The notes: generated from the sequence alone by a model not told the origin. A DNA stretch of 64,000 nucleotides from Oscillospiraceae bacterium (GCA_021769725.1 JAETSI010000009.1:38561-102560), one strand, 5' to 3'; shown: positions 54,709-63,934, counted from the stretch's first letter. Made by a program: numbers and translations.

Positions 54709-56367
54709 ATGATAAAAGGTTCCATGTTAAGAGACGCCGTTATTTCAGCGGCAATTACTATATGCAACAGAAAGCGAGAGGTAGACGAACTTAACGTCTA
54801 TCCCGTTCCGGATGGAGATACCGGTACTAATATGTCCATGACGATAGGAAATTCCATTGCTGAACTTAAACGTCTCGGCGACGATGTCACAGTCGCTGAA
54901 ACGGCAAAGACGGCGGCTTCCACTTTTCTGAGGGGAGCAAGGGGAAATTCGGGAGTTATTCTGTCGCTGATTTTCAGAGGATTTGCAGCCGGGTTATCGG
55001 AATGCACAGAGGCTGGCTGCGAGGATATAGCCCGTGCGCTTTCTCTCGGCGTTGAGGCTGCCTACAAAGCTGTTATGAAACCGGCTGAGGGAACTATCCT
55101 TACCGTTGTAAAATCGGCTGCCGAAAAGGCTGCGGAAATGGCTTTGTCAACTAACGATACGGTAATATTCTGGAATGCCGTATGCAGCGAAGCGGAGGAA
55201 ACACTGGCAAAAACTACCGATATGCTTCCACAGCTTAAAAAAGCCGGAGTTGTTGATGCCGGAGGCAAAGGTCTGGTTATTATTTTCCGTGCAATGGCGG
55301 ATGTTTTCGAGGGCGGTGAGATCGCAAGTCCGGATGAACAGGCGGCTGACAGTTCCGGTGACGCTGATTCTTTCCGCACTGCCGTAAGCGAATACGACGA
55401 GGAAATAAATTATACATACTGTACCGAATTCATGGTGGAAAAGAAAAAGAACTGTCCGGATATCTTCATGCTGCGTGCATATCTTGAGACAATCGGTGAC
55501 TGCGTTGTGGTAGTGGACGATGATGAGATAATTAAGGTACACGTTCATACGGATAACCCGGGAAACGCTGTCCAGAAAGGTCTGGAGTTCGGCTGTTTTA
55601 TCAACGATCCGAAACCAAAAATTGAGAATATGCGCATTCAGCACCGAAATAAGGTGCAGGAAGCCAGAACTGCCGAGGAGGAAGGTTTTACTCCGGCTGA
55701 ACAGGAAAAGGAGTTTGGTTTTGTTTCCGTTGCTGCCGGTCACGGTCTGGAAGCAATGTTCAGCGACCTTGGCGCAGATGTCGTTGTGCAGGGCGGTCAG
55801 ACTATGAATCCGTCAACTGACGATATCCTCAGAGCAATAATGAAAACTCCAGCCAAAACTGTTTTTGTGCTTCCTAATAACAAGAATATCATTATGGCGG
55901 CTGAACAGGCGGTAAGGCTTGCAGACCGGAAAGTCTGCGTGCTACAGACGAGGACTATTCCTCAGGGGATTTCCGCAATGCTTGCATTTGACGAGTCGCT
56001 GAGCCTGTCTGACAACAGGCTGAATATGACAAAGGCGTTTGAAAAGGTCTCCACGGGACTTATCACCTTTGCGGCAAGAGATTCGGAGTTTGAGGGAAAG
56101 CAGATCAGGGAGGGCGAGATCCTTGCGCTGGACAATGGCAAGCTTTCCTTTACGGAAAAGGATATCAACAAGGCGGTTATCAAGCTTACAAAGAAGCTTG
56201 CGAAAGGCGATACAAGCTATGTTACCCTGATCTACGGCGCTGATGTTACCGAAGAAAACGCCGAGGAACTGCGTGAGGTGCTCCAGTCAAAAGTGAGCGG
56301 CAAGATCGACGTTATGCTTGTAAACGGCGGACAGCCTGTTTATTACTATATTATTTCAGTTGAATGA
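54709..56367 (+). CDS. fakA: DAK2/FakA-like kinase
   Basis: The protein has about 552 residues from ATG at 54709, which follows GGAGG. Longer in-frame starts fall inside the repeat at 54615-54685 and are rejected. Family features: ELNVYPVPDGDTGTNMSMT near residue 30 (Mg-ATP-binding aspartates), GARGNSGVILS, GTILTVVKSAAEKA and VVDAGGKGLVII. The middle about 300-380 links to a DegV-like C-terminal region. Fatty-acid kinase FakA works with a FakB carrier (not in the window) to feed exogenous fatty acids into phospholipids. It follows the gls24-like gene, as in yloU-yloV. Confidence 0.9.
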   Translation: MIKGSMLRDAVISAAITICNRKREVDELNVYPVPDGDTGTNMSMTIGNSIAELKRLGDDVTVAETAKTAASTFLRGARGNSGVILSLIFRGFAAGLSECTEAGCEDIARALSLGVEAAYKAVMKPAEGTILTVVKSAAEKAAEMALSTNDTVIFWNAVCSEAEETLAKTTDMLPQLKKAGVVDAGGKGLVIIFRAMADVFEGGEIASPDEQAADSSGDADSFRTAVSEYDEEINYTYCTEFMVEKKKNCPDIFMLRAYLETIGDCVVVVDDDEIIKVHVHTDNPGNAVQKGLEFGCFINDPKPKIENMRIQHRNKVQEARTAEEEGFTPAEQEKEFGFVSVAAGHGLEAMFSDLGADVVVQGGQTMNPSTDDILRAIMKTPAKTVFVLPNNKNIIMAAEQAVRLADRKVCVLQTRTIPQGISAMLAFDESLSLSDNRLNMTKAFEKVSTGLITFAARDSEFEGKQIREGEILALDNGKLSFTEKDINKAVIKLTKKLAKGDTSYVTLIYGADVTEENAEELREVLQSKVSGKIDVMLVNGGQPVYYYIISVE

Positions 56368-56393
56368 GATTTTTAAAGGAGAGGTAAGAGGAA

Positions 56394-57833
56394 ATGGCTA
56401 AGGAAAAAAAGGTCACAGAAATCACGTCAATGGACGAGGATTTCGCACAGTGGTATACCGATATCTGCAAAAAAGCAGAGTTGGTAGAATATACGAGTGT
56501 TAAGGGCTGCATGGTGATACGCCCCTACGGATATGCTATCTGGGAGAATATTCAGCGTATTCTTGACGCTATGTTCAAGGATACCGGGCATGAAAACGTA
56601 TGTATGCCGATGTTTATCCCGGAAAGTCTGCTTCAGAAAGAAAAAGATCATGTTGAGGGATTTGCTCCGGAAGTTGCATGGGTAACTCACGGCGGAAACG
56701 AAAAACTGGAGGACAGACTTTGCGTTCGACCCACGTCGGAGACGCTCTTCTGCGAGCATTACGCAAATATCGTTCATTCATACAGAGATCTTCCCAAGCT
56801 CTACAATCAGTGGGTAAGCGTTGTGAGGTGGGAAAAGACAACTCGTCCTTTCCTTCGTTCAAGAGAATTTCTCTGGCAGGAGGGGCATACGATTCACGCT
56901 ACTGCCGAGGAGGCTGTTGAGGAGACAGAGCGTATGCTCAACGTGTATGCGGAGTTCTGCGAAAACGCTCTTGCAATGCCTGTTGTAAAGGGCAGAAAGA
57001 CAGACAGCGATAAGTTTGCAGGAGCAGAAGCTACATATGCTATCGAGGCTCTCATGCACGACGGAAAGGCGCTCCAGGCAGGAACTTCACACTATTTCGG
57101 AGACGGATTTGCAAAGGCATTTGACATCCAGTACACCGACAAGGAAAACAAACGTGTATATCCTCACCAGACAAGCTGGGGCGTGACAACACGTCTTATC
57201 GGGGCTATTATCATGACGCACGGCGATAACGAGGGACTTGTACTTCCTCCGGCTGTAGCTCCGGTTCAGGTCGTTATCATTCCTATTGCACAGCATAAGG
57301 AAGGTGTCCTTGAAAAGGCAAATGAACTGAAAGAACGTCTTGCCAAGGCAGGATGCCGTGTAAAACTGGACGACAGTGATAATTCTCCCGGCTGGAAATT
57401 CTCTGAATATGAGATGAAAGGCGTGCCGCTCCGTGTAGAGATAGGCCCTAAGGATATTGAAAACGGTCAGTGCGTTATCGTTTCAAGATGGAACGGCGAA
57501 AAGGTCTTTGCATCTCTTGACGAGCTTGAGAAAACAGTTGCAGAAAAACTTATTGAAGCCCGTGACGGAATGTATAACAAGGCTCTTGAAAATATGAATA
57601 ACAGAACATATTTCTGCGAAACAATGGACGAAATAACAAAGACCCTTGAGGAAAACGGAGACGGCTTTATCAAGGCTATGTGGTGCGGTGAAGAAGCCTG
57701 CGAGGATGAGGTAAAGGAAAAGACAGGCGTAGGTTCACGCTGCATACCTTTCCAGCAGGAACGCAGAGCCGGAAACTGCATATGCTGCGGAAAGCCTGCA
57801 AAGTGCATAGTTTACTGGGGAAAAGCTTACTGA
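56394..57833 (+). CDS. proS: Prolyl-tRNA synthetase, archaeal/eukaryote-like type
   Basis: The protein has 479 residues. It charges tRNA-Pro. It lacks the long INS editing insertion between motifs 2 and 3 of bacterial-type ProRS and has a C-terminal extension ending in Tyr, marking the shorter archaeal/eukaryote-like type. Motifs: [23 protein letters not shown] near the start, [30 protein letters not shown] (motif 2), [18 protein letters not shown], and a C-terminal zinc-like CxxC ([11 protein letters not shown]). Such ProRSs occur in some Firmicutes. RBS AGGAGAGG precedes the ATG. Confidence 0.94.
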   Translation: MAKEKKVTEITSMDEDFAQWYTDICKKAELVEYTSVKGCMVIRPYGYAIWENIQRILDAMFKDTGHENVCMPMFIPESLLQKEKDHVEGFAPEVAWVTHGGNEKLEDRLCVRPTSETLFCEHYANIVHSYRDLPKLYNQWVSVVRWEKTTRPFLRSREFLWQEGHTIHATAEEAVEETERMLNVYAEFCENALAMPVVKGRKTDSDKFAGAEATYAIEALMHDGKALQAGTSHYFGDGFAKAFDIQYTDKENKRVYPHQTSWGVTTRLIGAIIMTHGDNEGLVLPPAVAPVQVVIIPIAQHKEGVLEKANELKERLAKAGCRVKLDDSDNSPGWKFSEYEMKGVPLRVEIGPKDIENGQCVIVSRWNGEKVFASLDELEKTVAEKLIEARDGMYNKALENMNNRTYFCETMDEITKTLEENGDGFIKAMWCGEEACEDEVKEKTGVGSRCIPFQQERRAGNCICCGKPAKCIVYWGKAY

Positions 57834-57923
57834 TTAATGATGACTCAATGACGATTACAAGTTCTGTTTTGCCGATTTGCTGAATATAATGTGTCGTAAA
57901 AAACTTTTCGGAGGTACATTGAT

Positions 57924-58202
57924 ATGTCGGACAAGACGGTAAAACAGAACCACAATATCATCATGGAGAATCGACGGAGCCTGAACATCTCCGGTGTTAC
58001 GGATGTTGACAGTTTTGACGAAAAAACTATCAGTCTCTATACAGAACTGGGCGAACTGACTATCCAGGGACGTGAACTTCACATTGATTCTATGAGCGTT
58101 GAGGCAGGAAATATGACCATAACCGGTGATATCTGGTCAATGGTCTACGGCGATAAAGACCGGAAAGGTCCCATTTCCGCTCTGGGGAGACTTTTCAGAT
58201 GA
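57924..58202 (+). CDS. yabP: Sporulation protein YabP
   Basis: The protein has 92 residues. It matches YabP: QNHNIIMENRRSLNISGVTDVDSFDE, GELTIQGRELHIDSMSVEAG and the final GDIWSMVYGDK. In Bacillus YabP is a sporulation protein of unknown mechanism, made under mother-cell control. It overlaps yabQ by 4 bases (ATGA). The yabP-yabQ-divIC-yabR order is as in spore-forming Firmicutes. Confidence 0.88.
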   Translation: MSDKTVKQNHNIIMENRRSLNISGVTDVDSFDEKTISLYTELGELTIQGRELHIDSMSVEAGNMTITGDIWSMVYGDKDRKGPISALGRLFR

Positions 58203-58765
58203 ATGTTCCGGAGACATTTTTCTCCGTCAATGAGGAATTGGTGCTTTTCGGACTGTCCTGTCTTTTCGGTGCATTACTGGGCGTTATTTATGACGTATTC
58301 CGGACGGCAAGAGTAATGATGCCGCACAAAGGCTGGATGGTCTTTGCAGAGGACGCTGTCTTTCTCGGATTCTACGGAATCTTTCTTTCTGCTTTTGCCT
58401 CTGCCGCTTCACGTGGGGAACTGCGTTTTTACTTCGTTATCGGAAATGCGGCGGGCTTTGCACTTTATCTTGTTACGGTAGGCAGCGTCGTTATCGGTAC
58501 AATGAAAAAACTCTGCTATTTTTTTAAAAAAATCATTCGCATTGTTTTTACACCATTCAGAATTTTTTATGTATTTATAAGTAAAAAAGCAGCAGCTAAA
58601 TTTGTAGGATATTCCGAATTTATAGTAAATTATATTAAAAAACGTAAAATACTATTGCTAAAAAGACCTCATCTGTTGTATAATAAAAAAGAATCCAAAA
58701 TGAAAGGAAAAGTGACAAACAGTGCCGAGAAAATCAAAAAAAGAAAAAAAAGGCCTGTTCAATAA
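58199..58765 (+). CDS. yabQ: Spore cortex protein YabQ
   Basis: The protein has 188 residues with several hydrophobic helices in the first 110 residues: FLFGLSCLFGALLGVIYDVFRT-type start, AVFLGFYGIFLSAF and FYFVIGNAAGFALYLV. The tail after about 115 is strongly basic and A+T-rich. In Bacillus YabQ is a membrane protein needed for cortex formation. It overlaps the DivIC-like gene by 44 bases. Confidence 0.85.
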   Translation: MNVPETFFSVNEELVLFGLSCLFGALLGVIYDVFRTARVMMPHKGWMVFAEDAVFLGFYGIFLSAFASAASRGELRFYFVIGNAAGFALYLVTVGSVVIGTMKKLCYFFKKIIRIVFTPFRIFYVFISKKAAAKFVGYSEFIVNYIKKRKILLLKRPHLLYNKKESKMKGKVTNSAEKIKKRKKRPVQ

Positions 58766-59027
58766 CGGACTTGTCCGCTTGCTGACTATTGCAGCTTTTG
58801 CCGGATGCATTGCAATTATTTACACGACCGAAAGGGACTGCGCCGTAAAAGAACGGGAGCTTGACTCAGTGCAGGAAAAAATTGATGCATACGAGACTGA
58901 AAATGCCGACCTTCAGCAGGTTCTTGAAAGTGACGATATGTCCGTTTACATCGAGAGAGTCGCTATGGAAGAACGAGGCTATGCCTATCCGGATGAGCGG
59001 AGATTCTACGATACGTCAAGGGATTAA
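58722..59027 (+). CDS. divIC: Septum formation initiator, DivIC/FtsB-like
   Basis: The protein has 101 residues from GTG at 58722. A short basic N-terminus precedes one membrane helix (about 16-33) and a coiled coil (about 35-72, CAVKERELDSVQEKIDAYE). The C-terminal domain is short with AMEERGYAYPDERRFYD, as in DivIC/FtsL/FtsB proteins that recruit septal peptidoglycan synthesis. Position after yabQ is the classic one. An ATG in another frame at 58861 is a shadow. Confidence 0.86.
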   Translation: MPRKSKKEKKGLFNNGLVRLLTIAAFAGCIAIIYTTERDCAVKERELDSVQEKIDAYETENADLQQVLESDDMSVYIERVAMEERGYAYPDERRFYDTSRD

Positions 59028-59050
59028 TTTTAAAGGAGTTTTATATACAT

Positions 59051-59515
59051 ATGCAGCAGCTGGAAATTGGTAAAATTTACAACGGTAAGGTAAAAGGCAT
59101 TACTCAGTATGGCGCTTTCGTCGATATTGAGGGAGGCGGAACAGGAATGGTTCACATCTCGGAAATCGCTAATACCTTTGTAAACGAAATCAGAGATCAC
59201 CTTACGGAAAATCAGGAGGTCAGGGTCAAGGTAATAGGCATAAACGAAGCCGGAAAGGTTAGTCTGTCTATAAAAAAGGCGGCTGACAACAACAATCAGC
59301 CGGTGACCGGAGCACCCAGACAGCATCAGAAAAAGTTCGGTGAGGGCGGCGGTCAGAACCGCAGCAGATCGAACGTCTGGGAGCCTAAAAAACAGCAGCC
59401 TGTTACCGAAATGACATTTGAAGATATGATGTCACGCTTCAAACAAACCAGTGAAGAGCGTCAGTGTGATCTTAAAAGAAGCACTGACCGTAAAAATGGT
59501 ACAAGAAGAAAATAA
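59051..59515 (+). CDS. yabR: S1 RNA-binding domain protein, YabR-like
   Basis: The protein has 154 residues. One S1 domain spans about 5-75 (GKIYNGKVKGITQYGAFVDI, GMVHISEIAN and KVIGINEAGKVSLSIK). It is followed by a low-complexity Gln/Asn/Arg/Pro-rich tail (about 80-120) and a basic end. YabR/GSP13-like proteins bind RNA or ribosomes. It lies 23 bases after the DivIC-like gene in the yabP-yabQ-divIC-yabR order. Confidence 0.88.
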   Translation: MQQLEIGKIYNGKVKGITQYGAFVDIEGGGTGMVHISEIANTFVNEIRDHLTENQEVRVKVIGINEAGKVSLSIKKAADNNNQPVTGAPRQHQKKFGEGGGQNRSRSNVWEPKKQQPVTEMTFEDMMSRFKQTSEERQCDLKRSTDRKNGTRRK

Positions 59516-59519
59516 AACC

Positions 59520-59581
59520 TTTCTGCATATGACCGTGCAGAAATATTCTCAATAAAAAGAGCGGCTTTCACCGCTCTTTTT
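59520..59581. terminator. Two hairpins between yabR and the MFS gene
   Basis: The first is TTTCTGCA/TGCAGAAA (59520-59543). The second, AAAAAGAGCGG/CCGCTCTTTTT (59554-59564 with 59571-59581), has A and T tracts, so it can end both convergent transcripts. Confidence 0.85.
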
Positions 59582-59636
59582 ATTTTATCTTATTGGGAAT
59601 AAAAGTATTTTTTAGGCAATACTGTACAGAGAGCGT

Positions 59637-60905
59637 TTAATCAAGTTCATTAAGAGCCTTTGCTTTGCTGAATATCAGGCATACTATGACGCCTGCCATT
59701 CCAATAGCAAAGAAAAGCAATGCTGCACCTGAACCTTTTCCGCTTCCAAAAAGAAAAGTCAGCGCTTTGTTTTCAGTATTCTTCATAAAAGGCTCAAACA
59801 CTTTATCTGTCAGAAGTCCGCCCAGAAAATAACCTAAAGGTATAGTGAAGAACTGGAGAGTATTCCGGACAGAGTATATGCGTCCCTGTATTTCTTTAGG
59901 AATGCTTTTACGGAGAATGACGTCGTAATTAGCATTCATGAGAGGGATAGCAAGCCATCCGAGGACAGCTCCTGTGCACCATACAGCTGTGTATTTTCCG
60001 AATGCAAGCAGGAAGTTTTCGGTGCTCATAGAAAACATCAGGCAGCCGCATATCACCCTGATTCTGCTTTTCGGTTCCGGTAAAAATGTAGCCGCCACGC
60101 TTCCAAGCAACGAGGCGGCTCCGGTGCATCCGTTTACAAGACCCAATGCAGTCTCATTTTTTTTGGAAAGAATCATAGCCGGAAGAGCTGCTTCATACAT
60201 AGAAGCGATAAGATTTATTGCAGATAAAAATAAAATCAGGCAGAGTAGGTCTCTGTTGTTTTTAAGGTAAAGAAGTCCGTTTTTCGCCGACTGAAAAAAT
60301 GATTCTCTATTTTCATTTATATGTGGTATGGCGGGAATCTTGATAAAAAACATCAATGTCAGAAGTGCTGTTACAAATGTTATAAGATCGAATATAATTA
60401 CTGCTCCGATGCCTGAAAATGCCATGATTCCGGAAGCAAATACAGGAGTCAGGACAGATATCAGTGAATTGGAGAATGAACGCATACCGCTTGTTTTCTG
60501 ATAGTGTTTTTCCGGGATAATCATAGTTGCTGCCGTATCAGATGCAGGAGCCTGTACAGAATTCATAAGACCGTTAAGTCCGTTGAGGATATATAGATGC
60601 CAGACTTCGAGAGTATCTGTTTTAAGCAGTATGAAAACTGCGATTGTGCAGGCAGCAGCAAAGGTGTCACAAATAAGCATAACGGCTTTTTTGTTCCATT
60701 TGTCGCTTATAACGCCTGCAAAAATGCTCATAACGACATAAGGCGCATATGAACAGACAGTCAAAAGCGCAGTAGTAAGCGCAGAGCCACTGTCTTGATA
60801 AAGCCATATCACAAGTGCGAAGTTTGTCATGGCGCTTCCCAGGGAAGAAAACGACTGGGTAAGCCAAAGAATAATAAAATATCTGAGTTCTTTTAAAGTT
60901 TTCAT
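59637..60905 (-). CDS. MFS efflux transporter
   Basis: The protein has 422 residues with about 12 membrane helices. It has the MFS-3-type signature GVISDKWNKKAVMLICD (loop 2-3 motif) and resembles macrolide or multidrug exporters of low-GC Firmicutes (QSFSSLGSAMTNFALVIW at the start). The substrate is unknown. An upstream region with inverted repeats (60940-61020) may bind a regulator, but no regulator gene lies next to it. Confidence 0.88.
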   Translation of the reverse strand: MKTLKELRYFIILWLTQSFSSLGSAMTNFALVIWLYQDSGSALTTALLTVCSYAPYVVMSIFAGVISDKWNKKAVMLICDTFAAACTIAVFILLKTDTLEVWHLYILNGLNGLMNSVQAPASDTAATMIIPEKHYQKTSGMRSFSNSLISVLTPVFASGIMAFSGIGAVIIFDLITFVTALLTLMFFIKIPAIPHINENRESFFQSAKNGLLYLKNNRDLLCLILFLSAINLIASMYEAALPAMILSKKNETALGLVNGCTGAASLLGSVAATFLPEPKSRIRVICGCLMFSMSTENFLLAFGKYTAVWCTGAVLGWLAIPLMNANYDVILRKSIPKEIQGRIYSVRNTLQFFTIPLGYFLGGLLTDKVFEPFMKNTENKALTFLFGSGKGSGAALLFFAIGMAGVIVCLIFSKAKALNELD

Positions 60906-60990
60906 ATTTCCTTGCTCCTTTTTATTGAATTATATATAAGGAATGCAAGGTGTAACGGTTATTGGAGCGTTGATTTATATACTCCGGTTC

Positions 60991-61019
60991 TCCATGCAAT
61001 CCGTCATTCCTTGCATGGA
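60991..61019. promoter_or_regulatory. Inverted repeat upstream of the MFS gene, possible operator
   Basis: TCCATGCAA (60991-60999) is inverted at 61011-61019 (TTGCATGGA), and a related GGAATGCAAGG lies at about 60940. It sits between the MFS start and the MIF-like stop. No clear sigma-A promoter was found for the MFS gene. Function is a guess. Confidence 0.35.
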
Positions 61020-61066
61020 GCAGTGTCAATACAGAGCCGCATTTTATTTCCTCCTATCGCAGATTA

Positions 61067-61408
61067 TCAGAAGTTTGAGCCGTTCCAGCCCCAATTTTTA
61101 ACGGCAGAATATTTAACATAGATCCTTGACAGTTCAATGTCAAGCTGACGGTTAAGAATAATGCAGATTTTTTCTGTGAGATTGCAGAAAGCTTCAGAGT
61201 TTTCTTCTCCGAAAATGCTTACTTCAACCATTGCGGCAGGTGAAGCATCACCTTTGAAATAGAGAATGCAGTCTGGTTCAATTTCAAGCATAAGCCAGCT
61301 TTCAGTTTTTCCGGGAATAGCTGTGATTGCCTGTCCTAAAGCAGATTTTATAGCGATTTTAGCGTCTCCTGAAACGGATATGTTAGTTTTTACATTAATA
61401 AATGGCAT
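61067..61408 (-). CDS. MIF/tautomerase-superfamily protein
   Basis: The protein has 113 residues and begins MPFINVKTN; after removal of Met, Pro1 would be the catalytic base of the tautomerase fold. Other family-like segments are PGKTESWLMLEIEPD and the C-terminal SRIYVKYSAVKNWGWNGSNF. Bacterial MIF homologues may tautomerise keto-enol substrates such as phenylpyruvate, but the physiological role is unclear. It has its own promoter (61462-61490). Confidence 0.88.
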   Translation of the reverse strand: MPFINVKTNISVSGDAKIAIKSALGQAITAIPGKTESWLMLEIEPDCILYFKGDASPAAMVEVSIFGEENSEAFCNLTEKICIILNRQLDIELSRIYVKYSAVKNWGWNGSNF

Positions 61409-61461
61409 TGTATTTCTCTCCTTTTAAGTGATTTATGTTTTATAAATATGATAATATTACA

Positions 61462-61490
61462 ATTATAACATACTTCTCGGGGAATTGCAA
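61462..61490 (-). promoter_or_regulatory. Promoter of the MIF-like gene
   Basis: On the minus strand TTGCAA (61485-61490), 17 bases, TATAAT (61462-61467). Confidence 0.68.
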
Positions 61491-61594
61491 TTAAATCAGT
61501 TTAGTTGATTGTTGTACAAATTGCTGAATTTTTATATTTTTTACGTGGATTAATTATGGGATTGCACGAAATATTATTTTTTGTCATAAATCTA

Positions 61595-61623
61595 TTGACT
61601 TTTTAAAAATTATGTTGTATAAT
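61595..61623 (+). promoter_or_regulatory. Promoter of the tRNA pair
   Basis: TTGACT (61595-61600), 17 bases, TATAAT (61618-61623), 20 bases before tRNA-Met. Confidence 0.78.
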
Positions 61624-61643
61624 AATTAAGCACTAAAGGTTAC

Positions 61644-61720
61644 GGCGGCATAGCTCAGTTGGCTAGAGTACTCGGTTCATACCCGATTGGTCGTTGGTTC
61701 AAATCCTACTGCCGCTACCA
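61644..61720 (+). tRNA. tRNA-Met (CAU), elongator type
   Basis: The acceptor stem is GGCGGCA with TGCCGCT, discriminator A, encoded CCA. The D-loop has AGCTCAGTTGG, the anticodon loop TTCATAC and the T-arm GGTTCAAATCC. The full acceptor pairing and lack of a C1-A72 mismatch argue for elongator rather than initiator tRNA. A tRNA-Ile2 with modified CAU is not excluded by the anticodon alone. Confidence 0.9.
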
Positions 61721-61724
61721 TTAT

Positions 61725-61799
61725 GGCCCGTTGGTCAAGAGGTTAAGACATCGCCCTTTCACGGCGGAATCATGGGTTCAATTCCCGTACGGGTCACCA
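61725..61799 (+). tRNA. tRNA-Glu (UUC)
   Basis: The acceptor stem is GGCCCGT with ACGGGTC, encoded CCA at the end, anticodon TTC in CCTTTCACG and T-arm GGGTTCAATTCCC. It is 4 bases after tRNA-Met, so they are co-transcribed. Confidence 0.93.
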
Positions 61800-61828
61800 T
61801 ATTGGTACAATAAAAAAGATGCACACCG

Positions 61829-61856
61829 AAAAATCCGCTATATATAGCGGATTTTT
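61829..61856 (+). terminator. Terminator after the tRNA pair
   Basis: AAAAATCCGCTA and TAGCGGATTTTT form a 12-bp stem with a TATA loop and T5. Confidence 0.88.
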
Positions 61857-61920
61857 GGCATTCAGAGAGCAAAAATTTTATAGTAAAAACCGTAGATGTT
61901 TTTTAGAGAATTTTTAATAC

Positions 61921-61940
61921 TTACGGGATTTGAACCCATG
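61921..61940 (-). other. Isolated tRNA T-arm-like fragment, possible attachment-site scar
   Basis: Read on the minus strand this is CATGGGTTCAAATCCCGTAA, one mismatch from the tRNA-Glu T-arm (61771-61789) but in the opposite orientation and with no tRNA around it. The surrounding 371-base non-coding stretch (61800-62170) otherwise contains only hairpins. Such fragments are often left where integrative elements enter tRNA 3' ends. Confidence 0.45.
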
Positions 61941-61964
61941 CATAGGAAAAAACCGGAAAAAATC

Positions 61965-62003
61965 AAAGCGGATTTGAGAAAAATGATCTCGAATCTGCTT
62001 TTT
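61965..62003. terminator. Strong hairpin upstream of the accessory genes
   Basis: A 15-bp stem (61965-61979 with 61987-62001) with two G-U pairs and a 7-base loop, followed by T5. No complete gene ends here. Confidence 0.65.
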
Positions 62004-62030
62004 TATATAGAAAATAATTCACAAACTTTG

Positions 62031-62086
62031 AAAGACCGTTTTGTCTAATGTCACGAATTAAAGTGATGTTAAACAAAGCGGTCTTT
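62031..62086. terminator. Second hairpin of the region
   Basis: AAAGACCGTTTTGT pairs with ACAAAGCGGTCTTT over about 14 bp (one G-U), with an imperfect upper stem, then T6. It could be a terminator or part of a mobile-element end. Confidence 0.6.
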
Positions 62087-62170
62087 TTTAGTTTCAGGGA
62101 AAGGACGTGATTGCAATGTGGAAGTTATACTATTAAAGAGGAAAACTTAAAATGATTGGAGGTAAAATCA

Positions 62171-62806
62171 GTGAGTGAAAAAATGATAATCAACGCAAAT
62201 TTAATCCGAAAGGAGCCGGAGTTCAGAACCAAATCCTGTGTGGTGGAGAAAGCGATAGAAGTTCCCCACTCTAAATTTGATGATCTGAAAAGACATCCGC
62301 TGCGTGACCACAGGCTGATTGCGGAGAACGCTGATCTGATGTACTGCGACAGCGATGATAATTATCACTGCCTGCTGATCTATGATCAGGAACAGGGCGA
62401 TGGTCTTCTGATCGAATCCGAGGGAACGTCATACGCAAGATATGCCCAGTATATCCCAAGTGCAAAGAAACTTGTGGAAATGCATCATAATCCCGAAATA
62501 ACGCTGACGAACGGAGAAAAGAAACTCTTAAATCTGTTAGGCGAAATGGCAGATAGGATTGTAAATGACGTTTGTCATGGATATAGGGATTTTACGATCA
62601 ATGATGTTTTGAAGGAGCTTGACTGCGATTTTAATGAGGTAAAGGAAATGATGACTCATGCGGTTGCACAGAAGCTCAGCTCAATGGACGGTATATCCTC
62701 AGTTGAGGTAAGTAACCTTAATGTTCCTTTTCAGCCTGATATTTCAGTAGAAATGGAAAATATCGAGGAGCTGTCGGGAGAACCAGAAATCAGCATGACG
62801 ATGTAA
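62171..62806 (+). CDS. Accessory protein, probably mobile-element borne, DUF6329-like
   Basis: The protein has 211 residues. GTG at 62171 is chosen because GGAGG lies 8 bases before it; the TTG at 62156 overlaps that site. I do not recognise a known enzyme. It has an N-terminal alpha/beta region (about 20-90, with NADLMYCDSDDNYHCLLIYD and GDGLLIESEGTSYARYAQY) and a helical C-terminal half (about 100-175). Resemblance to DUF6329 proteins of clostridial conjugative elements is from memory, not a search. The DNA methyltransferase fragment follows directly. Confidence 0.6.
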   Translation: MSEKMIINANLIRKEPEFRTKSCVVEKAIEVPHSKFDDLKRHPLRDHRLIAENADLMYCDSDDNYHCLLIYDQEQGDGLLIESEGTSYARYAQYIPSAKKLVEMHHNPEITLTNGEKKLLNLLGEMADRIVNDVCHGYRDFTINDVLKELDCDFNEVKEMMTHAVAQKLSSMDGISSVEVSNLNVPFQPDISVEMENIEELSGEPEISMTM

Positions 62807-62882
62807 AAAAGTCCGAATTATAGGCTAAAACGGTTTATTTGAAAGGGGTGATGCATCACAAAATAAAGGAAGGATGTGGTGA

Positions 62883-63908
62883 AATACGATAAGGTATTTT
62901 GAAGCGTTCGCAGGAATCGGCGCATTTCGCTCGGCCTTTGAAAAAGTGGGTGGATTTGAGTGCGTTGGTTGGTGCGAAATAGACCGATTTGCTCAAAAGG
63001 CTTACCGAGCCTTGTATGACACAGAAAGCGAGGTGTTCTATGATGACATCACAAAAATCGATTACAGAAGTATGCCGGATTTTGATCTGCTCGTTGGAGG
63101 CCCGTGCTGCCAATCGTTCAGTGTCGCAGGGCGCAGACGCGCTTTTGAGGACGATAGAGGAAACTTGTTTTTCAACTATATCAAAATCCTTGAAGTCAAG
63201 CGACCCAAGTATTTTATTGCTGAAAATGTTCCCAATCTGCTGGGGATATCGCAGGGAGAATGCTACCGAATTATCCTTGAAAAAATTTCAGAACTGGGGT
63301 ATAGCGTATGCTGGCGTGTGCTTAACAGCGCCGGTTTCGGAATACCGCAGTCCAGACGAAGGCTGTTCATTGTCGGATATCTTGGAGGAAGATGTCCCGC
63401 CGAAATACTTTCTTTCGGACGAGGCAATGCGAAAAATGGAAAAGAAAGAAAACCTGAACAGTTAATCGGCGGAAGTCAGGGTTCAAGGGTATATTCAACG
63501 AAAGGTACTGCCGTCACGCAGTGCAGCGGTTCGGGCGGCAGAGGCGGAAGAACAGGTCTGTATCTGGTTGATTACAATGAAAATCCCCAAATCACCGAGA
63601 CTGCAAGGTGCATTACAGCGCGACAGAACAGCGGAATGTCACACCATAAAGGCGAGCATTCCGCTGTTTTTGTAGATATAAATGAAAGCCCGCAGATTAC
63701 GGATAATGCCCGATGTCTGAATACAAGAATGGATCTGGGCATTACGAACGGAACGCACAAAGGCGAGCGTTCGGGAGTACTTGAAGAAGCTCCGAGGGCG
63801 ATAATCAATCCGTTCAAGGAAACTACCCGACAGAACGGCAGACGCATAAAAAATCCCAACGAGCCGATGTTTACGATAACTGTGACTGAAATTGTCAATA
63901 ATACTTGA
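62883..63908 (+). pseudogene. C5 cytosine DNA methyltransferase, start lost and C-terminus missing
   Basis: Continuous reading gives IRYFEAFAGIGAFRSAFE (SAM motif I), ECVGWCEIDRFA, LVGGPCCQSFSVAG (motif IV, usually GFPCQ; the Cys is kept) and FIAENVPNLL (motif VI ENV). The target domain carries two similar blocks of about 40 residues (ENPQITETARCI...HHKGEHSAV and ESPQITDNARCL...THKGERSGV). The in-frame ATG at 62874 is stopped by TGA two codons later, and no other ATG, GTG or TTG precedes motif I. The frame ends with FTITVTEIVNNT, before the PREC...QGFP (IX) and C-terminal GN motif (X) expected in this family. It is therefore probably inactive and appears cut off by the element at the right edge. 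Confidence 0.72.
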
Positions 63909-63934
63909 CACAAAGTGTTCGAAAGAAATAGAAG

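Noticed and set aside
61659..61847. ORF across the two tRNAs
   Set aside because: It covers tRNA-Met and tRNA-Glu, which are supported by complete cloverleaf features.
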